DNA from: Candidatus Vogelbacteria bacterium
GTDB taxonomy: Bacteria; Patescibacteriota; Minisyncoccia; Phycocordibacterales; XYD1-FULL-46-19
NCBI GenBank assembly: GCA_023267075.1
Contig: JAHFNY010000007.1
Location: 1-32,502, forward strand
Direction of reading: 5' to 3'
Length of the DNA stretch: 32,502 nt
A program made the position numbers and the translations under genes. The notes beneath the pieces are model-generated. The model worked only from the letters and a program-made list of their open reading frames with translations. It had not been told where the DNA came from and searched no databases. Below are positions 29,739 to 32,502 of this stretch, one piece after another. How positions within the stretch are numbered: the stretch's first letter is position 1; the number at the start of each line of letters is the position of its first letter.

Positions 29739-29984
29739 ATGGTGAGTAAAAGTTTAAGAGAGATAGCGGTAGAGGTGGCTAAGATAGGGGAAAATATTTT
29801 ACTTCATGACCCAAAATCAGGCCGGAGACTTATCGAACTGGGAAAAATGCTTGAAGAGATTAATCCTGGTTTGATTATACCGGCGGATCAAATCGAGCCA
29901 GCGGAAAAAAGGTTTGGTAGTCCTGATTATCCTGATGACCCTTTTGATGGCAATTGTGCTGATGGAACACCTATTTTTAGGTAA
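29739..29984 (+). CDS. Small soluble orphan protein, 81 residues
   Basis: The ribosome binding site GGGAGG (29728-29733) is 5 nt before the ATG at 29739 and 8 nt before an in-frame GTG at 29742, so either start is possible. The protein has a helical first half (SLREIAVEVAKIGENIL, then RRLIELGKMLEEINPG) and an acidic, Pro/Asp-rich second half (SPDYPDDPFDGNCADG). There is no membrane segment. Family not recognised. It is a single-gene unit enclosed by two identical terminators and lies just before groES, but the following terminator should separate the two. Confidence 0.65.
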   Translation: MVSKSLREIAVEVAKIGENILLHDPKSGRRLIELGKMLEEINPGLIIPADQIEPAEKRFGSPDYPDDPFDGNCADGTPIFR

Positions 29985-29999
29985 TAGATTCCCATCCTG

Positions 30000-30032
30000 C
30001 CCCGCCGGTGGCGTTGACACCGGCGGGGCTTT
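30000..30032 (+). terminator. Terminator, copy 2 of the 33-bp repeat, also carries the groES -35 box
   Basis: Identical in 33 of 33 positions to 29642-29674. It has the same 11-bp stem and loop, followed by CTTTTC. Its loop and 3' arm hold TTGACA (30014-30019), used by the promoter at 30014-30041. Confidence 0.9.
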
Positions 30033-30041
30033 TCTTATAAT
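30014..30041 (+). promoter_or_regulatory. groESL promoter, consensus -35 and -10, leaderless
   Basis: TTGACA (30014-30019) and TATAAT (30036-30041) are both perfect consensus, 16 bp apart, and end 8 nt before the groES ATG at 30050. The -35 lies within the terminator hairpin, so both elements overlap. No CIRCE repeat or heat-shock operator is seen, so chaperonin expression is probably strong and constitutive. Confidence 0.8.
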
Positions 30042-30049
30042 ACGAGCGT

Positions 30050-30349
30050 ATGAAAAACATTCCTCTTAAGCCCCTGGGCGATCGGGTAGTCATTCTCGCC
30101 GGTGAAGCTAAATCTGGTAAGACTAAATCCGGTCTGATTATCCCCGAGACGATTAATAAAGAACGGCCGGAAGAAGGCCTGGTGGTGGCCGTGGGTCCGG
30201 GTAAAATGGACGACGGCAAGCTGGTGCCAATGACGGTGAAGAAGGGTCAGCGCGTGCTCTTCTCTAAATACGGTCCGGATGAAATTAAGATTGACGGCCA
30301 GGAATATTTAATCGTCAGCGAGTCGCAAGTTTTAGCCATTATTGAATAA
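30050..30349 (+). CDS. groS: Co-chaperonin GroES
   Basis: This 99-residue protein forms the heptameric lid of the GroEL folding chamber. Seen: PLGDRVVILAGEA at the start, the mobile loop region KSGKTKSGLIIPETINKERPEEGLVVAVGPGK, then VKKGQRVLFSKYGPDEIKIDGQEYLIVSESQVLAIIE, all near consensus. It starts 8 nt after a consensus -10 box and is followed 2 bp later by groEL, the standard order. Confidence 0.96.
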   Translation: MKNIPLKPLGDRVVILAGEAKSGKTKSGLIIPETINKERPEEGLVVAVGPGKMDDGKLVPMTVKKGQRVLFSKYGPDEIKIDGQEYLIVSESQVLAIIE

Positions 30350-30351
30350 CT

Positions 30352-32019
30352 ATGTCAGCTAAACAAATTTTATTTAACGAGAAAGCCCGCAAGTCCTTAA
30401 AGAAGGGGATTGATAAACTGGCCGCCGCCGTCCAGATGACGCTGGGCCCCCGCGGTCGCGCCGTAGTGATTGAGAAGAGTTATGGCGCGCCGCAAGTTAC
30501 CTTAGATGGCGTGACGGTAGCCAAGGAGATTGAGCTGGAAGACAAGTTTGAGAACTTGGGCGCCAATTTACTGAAGCAAGCTGCCGATAAGACTAACGAT
30601 AAAGTAGGTGATGGCACGACGACGGCGATAATTCTCGCCCAAGCGATTATTGAAGAGGGCGAGAAGGCGGTGGCCGAGCGCGGCTTCAACGTCATTCACT
30701 TGGCGGATGAAATTAAGAAGGGCAGTGTGGAAATTAGTAAAGCCCTAGAGGCTCAAGCCGAGGAAGTAAATGATAAAAAGAAGGTGGAGGAAGTGGCCAC
30801 CCTCTCGGCTAAAGATGCCGCCATCGGCAAGCTGATTGCCGGCGTTTTTGGCGAGGTGGGTAAAGAGGGGGTGATTACGATTGATGATTCTAATACCGTG
30901 GAGAGTTCATCCGAGGTGGTGGAGGGAATGCAATTTGATAAGGGTTATATCGCCCCGTATATGATTACTGATAGCGAGAAGATGGAAGCCAGTTACGACG
31001 ATCCGTACATTTTAATTACTGATAAAAAGATTAGTGCGATTAAAGATATTCTTCCGCTTTTAGAGAAGATGGCGGCCAGTGGTAAGAAAGACTTGGTGAT
31101 TATTGCTGAAGATGTAGATGGCGAGGCCTTAACCACTTTGGTGGTCAATAAGCTCCGCGGTATCTTTAACACTTTAGCGATTAAAGCGCCCGGCTTTGGC
31201 GACCGGCGGAAAGAAATGTTGGAAGACTTGGCAGTGGTGACGGGGGCGAAGGTGATTACGGAAGATATTGGTCTTAAACTTGATTTGGCGGAAGTAACGA
31301 TGCTCGGCCGGGCTCGGCGCGTAGTCTCGTCTAAAGATGTCACGGTAATTGTGGGTGGTAAGGGTAAGAAGACGGAGATTAAAGAGCGAATTGAGGCGAT
31401 TAAAGCCCAATTAGAAAAAACTGAATCTAAATATGATCAGGATAAGTTAAAAGAGCGCTTAGGTAAGCTCGCCGGCGGGGTGGCAGTGATTAAAGTGGGC
31501 GCGCCCACCGAGAGCGCCCAGAAGGATCTGAAGCAACGGGTAGAAGACGCCGTGGCGGCCACGCGGGCCGCGATGGAGGAGGGGGTAGTGCCGGGTGGCG
31601 GGATTGCCCTGTGGAATACCATTAGTATGGTGGCCGGTGAGACTACTAAAATTGCCGATAATGAGGCAGCGGCCGCGGCGCGAGATATCTTGCGTAAGGT
31701 CTCCCAAGCGCCGTTAGAAGCGATTATTGATAACTCCGGCGAGGCGGCCAGTAAAGTGATTAATGAAATTAAAGCGGCTAAAGATAAAGCCAAGACCAAG
31801 ACCGAGAAGTGGTGGCTGGGCTTTAACGCCAGTATTAATGAACTGGCGGATTTAAAAAAGGCGGGGATTGTGGATCCGCTCAAGGTGACCAAGACCGCCT
31901 TCCAAAACGCCGTTTCCGTGGCCGCTAATTACTTAACCATTGGCGCGGCCGTGGCCGAGATCCCCAAGAAAGAAGAATCACACACCCACGGCAACCCCGG
32001 CATGGGCATGGACTATTAG
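30352..32019 (+). CDS. groL: Chaperonin GroEL
   Basis: This 555-residue chaperonin folds newly made proteins inside a double ring. Seen: [21 protein letters not shown] near the start, the nucleotide motif [14 protein letters not shown] (about 85-98), the apical phrase [22 protein letters not shown] (about 276-297) and the C-terminal VPGGGIAL (about 415). The end [12 protein letters not shown] is a shortened version of the usual Gly-Met tail. Length and domain order are normal. It is co-transcribed with groES and followed by a double hairpin (32019-32063). Confidence 0.97.
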   Translation: MSAKQILFNEKARKSLKKGIDKLAAAVQMTLGPRGRAVVIEKSYGAPQVTLDGVTVAKEIELEDKFENLGANLLKQAADKTNDKVGDGTTTAIILAQAIIEEGEKAVAERGFNVIHLADEIKKGSVEISKALEAQAEEVNDKKKVEEVATLSAKDAAIGKLIAGVFGEVGKEGVITIDDSNTVESSSEVVEGMQFDKGYIAPYMITDSEKMEASYDDPYILITDKKISAIKDILPLLEKMAASGKKDLVIIAEDVDGEALTTLVVNKLRGIFNTLAIKAPGFGDRRKEMLEDLAVVTGAKVITEDIGLKLDLAEVTMLGRARRVVSSKDVTVIVGGKGKKTEIKERIEAIKAQLEKTESKYDQDKLKERLGKLAGGVAVIKVGAPTESAQKDLKQRVEDAVAATRAAMEEGVVPGGGIALWNTISMVAGETTKIADNEAAAAARDILRKVSQAPLEAIIDNSGEAASKVINEIKAAKDKAKTKTEKWWLGFNASINELADLKKAGIVDPLKVTKTAFQNAVSVAANYLTIGAAVAEIPKKEESHTHGNPGMGMDY

Positions 32020-32063
32020 TCCCGACGTAAAGTCGGGATCCCGACAGAATCGTCGGGACTTTT
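32019..32063 (+). terminator. Tandem hairpins after groEL
   Basis: GTCCCGAC (32019-32026) pairs with GTCGGGA (32032-32038), and TCCCGAC (32039-32045) pairs with GTCGGGAC (32052-32059); a T4 run follows. The middle arms are also complementary to each other, so alternative folds are possible. The short T-run makes it a moderate terminator. Confidence 0.7.
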
Positions 32064-32082
32064 AGCTTTATTAGCTTCATGT

Positions 32083-32088
32083 TAAGAT
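32083..32088 (+). promoter_or_regulatory. -10 box of the last gene, leaderless
   Basis: TAAGAT followed by 7 nt to the ATG at 32096; a weak TTTAGC 16 bp upstream may be the -35. Confidence 0.35.
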
Positions 32089-32095
32089 ACAAAAT

Positions 32096-32502
32096 ATGAA
32101 GTTTGAGACAGCGCCAATTCAAGAAAATGTGGAGGGAAAAGATTTAGCGGAGCTTAGTCCCGATGAGATAGAGTTGTCTTTTCTCCGGGATAAGATTGAA
32201 GCGGAAAGAATCAATGAAACTTTTCCGCCCTCAAATGGGGAAGTGCCACCTAAGCATTTTGCCGGTGAATTTGACACCAGCTTGTTAGATGAGAAGGATC
32301 TTAAAGCGTGGAAAATTTTCCAAATGTTTGTTGAGGGCCAGATTCTGGTGGAAGAGGCTAAGGGAAAATTGTTGGCTTATCATCGTGAAATAGTAAATGT
32401 CCCTAAGTCTCTGACTCGGTCAACAAAAGATAAATTTATGAATTATCTTATGAATCAATTCCAGAAGGAACTAGCCAAGAAAAACTTGCACGACGCGGGA
32501 AT
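32096..32502 (+). CDS. Unknown protein, N-terminal part (3' end outside window)
   Basis: The frame starts at the ATG at 32096 and stays open to the window end, giving at least 135 residues. The start is charged (MKFETAPIQENVEGKDLAEL), followed by ELSFLRDKIEAERINETFPP, LDEKDLKAWKIFQMFVEGQI and KDKFMNYLMNQFQKELAKKN. It looks soluble and mostly helical, with no signal peptide. I do not recognise a family. It is a separate unit after groEL, with a leaderless-type promoter. Confidence 0.65.
   Translation, partial: MKFETAPIQENVEGKDLAELSPDEIELSFLRDKIEAERINETFPPSNGEVPPKHFAGEFDTSLLDEKDLKAWKIFQMFVEGQILVEEAKGKLLAYHREIVNVPKSLTRSTKDKFMNYLMNQFQKELAKKNLHDAG

Noticed and set aside
31437-31892. Long antisense frame opposite groEL
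   Set aside because: It is composed of A/S-rich residues typical of a shadow frame and has no start signal; groEL on the other strand is certain.
1-32502. Recoded UGA, as in some CPR lineages
   Set aside because: Several conserved genes end at TGA with normal C-termini and RF2 is present.

Overview
The window looks like a piece of a small-genome bacterium of the Candidate Phyla Radiation (Patescibacteria, probably Parcubacteria-like). The reasons are the compact layout with overlapping genes, a type IV pilus cluster joined directly to ligA, PaaX/Cas2-like and CPR-style orphan genes, a CPR-like CTP synthase, very short intergenic gaps and many leaderless promoters. This is inferred from gene content and sequence style; no marker tree was possible. 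TGA is used as a normal stop (for example at 3527 and 4060) and a class-2 release factor is present, so the standard bacterial code applies.

Layout. 1-5209: type IV pilus assembly (pilT end, pilC, major pilin, pilD, four minor pilin or pseudopilin genes), followed at once by ligA (5213-7183). 7184-8553: two orphan genes, each with its own promoter and terminator. 8472-9170: a PaaX/Cas2-like gene on the minus strand bracketed by imperfect direct repeats. 9209-11529: gatC-gatA plus a membrane-anchored HEPN-like protein. 11546-12420: an insulated orphan gene. 12440-12997: five minus-strand tRNA genes (fMet, Thr-CGT, Thr-GGT, Asp, Met-CAT). 13087-18100: prfB-ftsE-ftsX-pyrG-vanY-like operon. 18147-19228 (minus): an AT-rich membrane protein abutting tRNA-Gln, and a degenerate receiver protein. 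19314-20721: mpg (+) convergent with yqeY (-), then two small membrane proteins (-). 20815-23751: a UvrD-type helicase fused to a RecB-like nuclease. 23752-28644 (minus): secG, a solute-binding protein, rnj and an MFS transporter. 28741-29984: accessory genes including a decarboxylase-fold protein that has lost its catalytic residues. 30050-32019: groES-groEL. 32096-end: a partial unknown gene.

Two gene-expression styles are interleaved. Conserved operons (pilD, gatC, prfB, mpg, yqeY, uvrD, secG, groES) have a -10 box only 5-10 nt before the start codon, so their mRNAs should be leaderless. Most orphan genes instead have a promoter, a 5' leader, a clear AGGAGG-like ribosome binding site and usually their own terminator. 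No CRISPR array, prophage, transposase or rRNA gene was seen. The most unusual points are the LigA without zinc-finger cysteines, the release factor 2 lacking about 75 N-terminal residues, the inactive-looking OMP-decarboxylase relative, a 33-bp terminator duplicated exactly whose second copy supplies the groES -35 box, and the repeat-bracketed PaaX/Cas2-like cassette.
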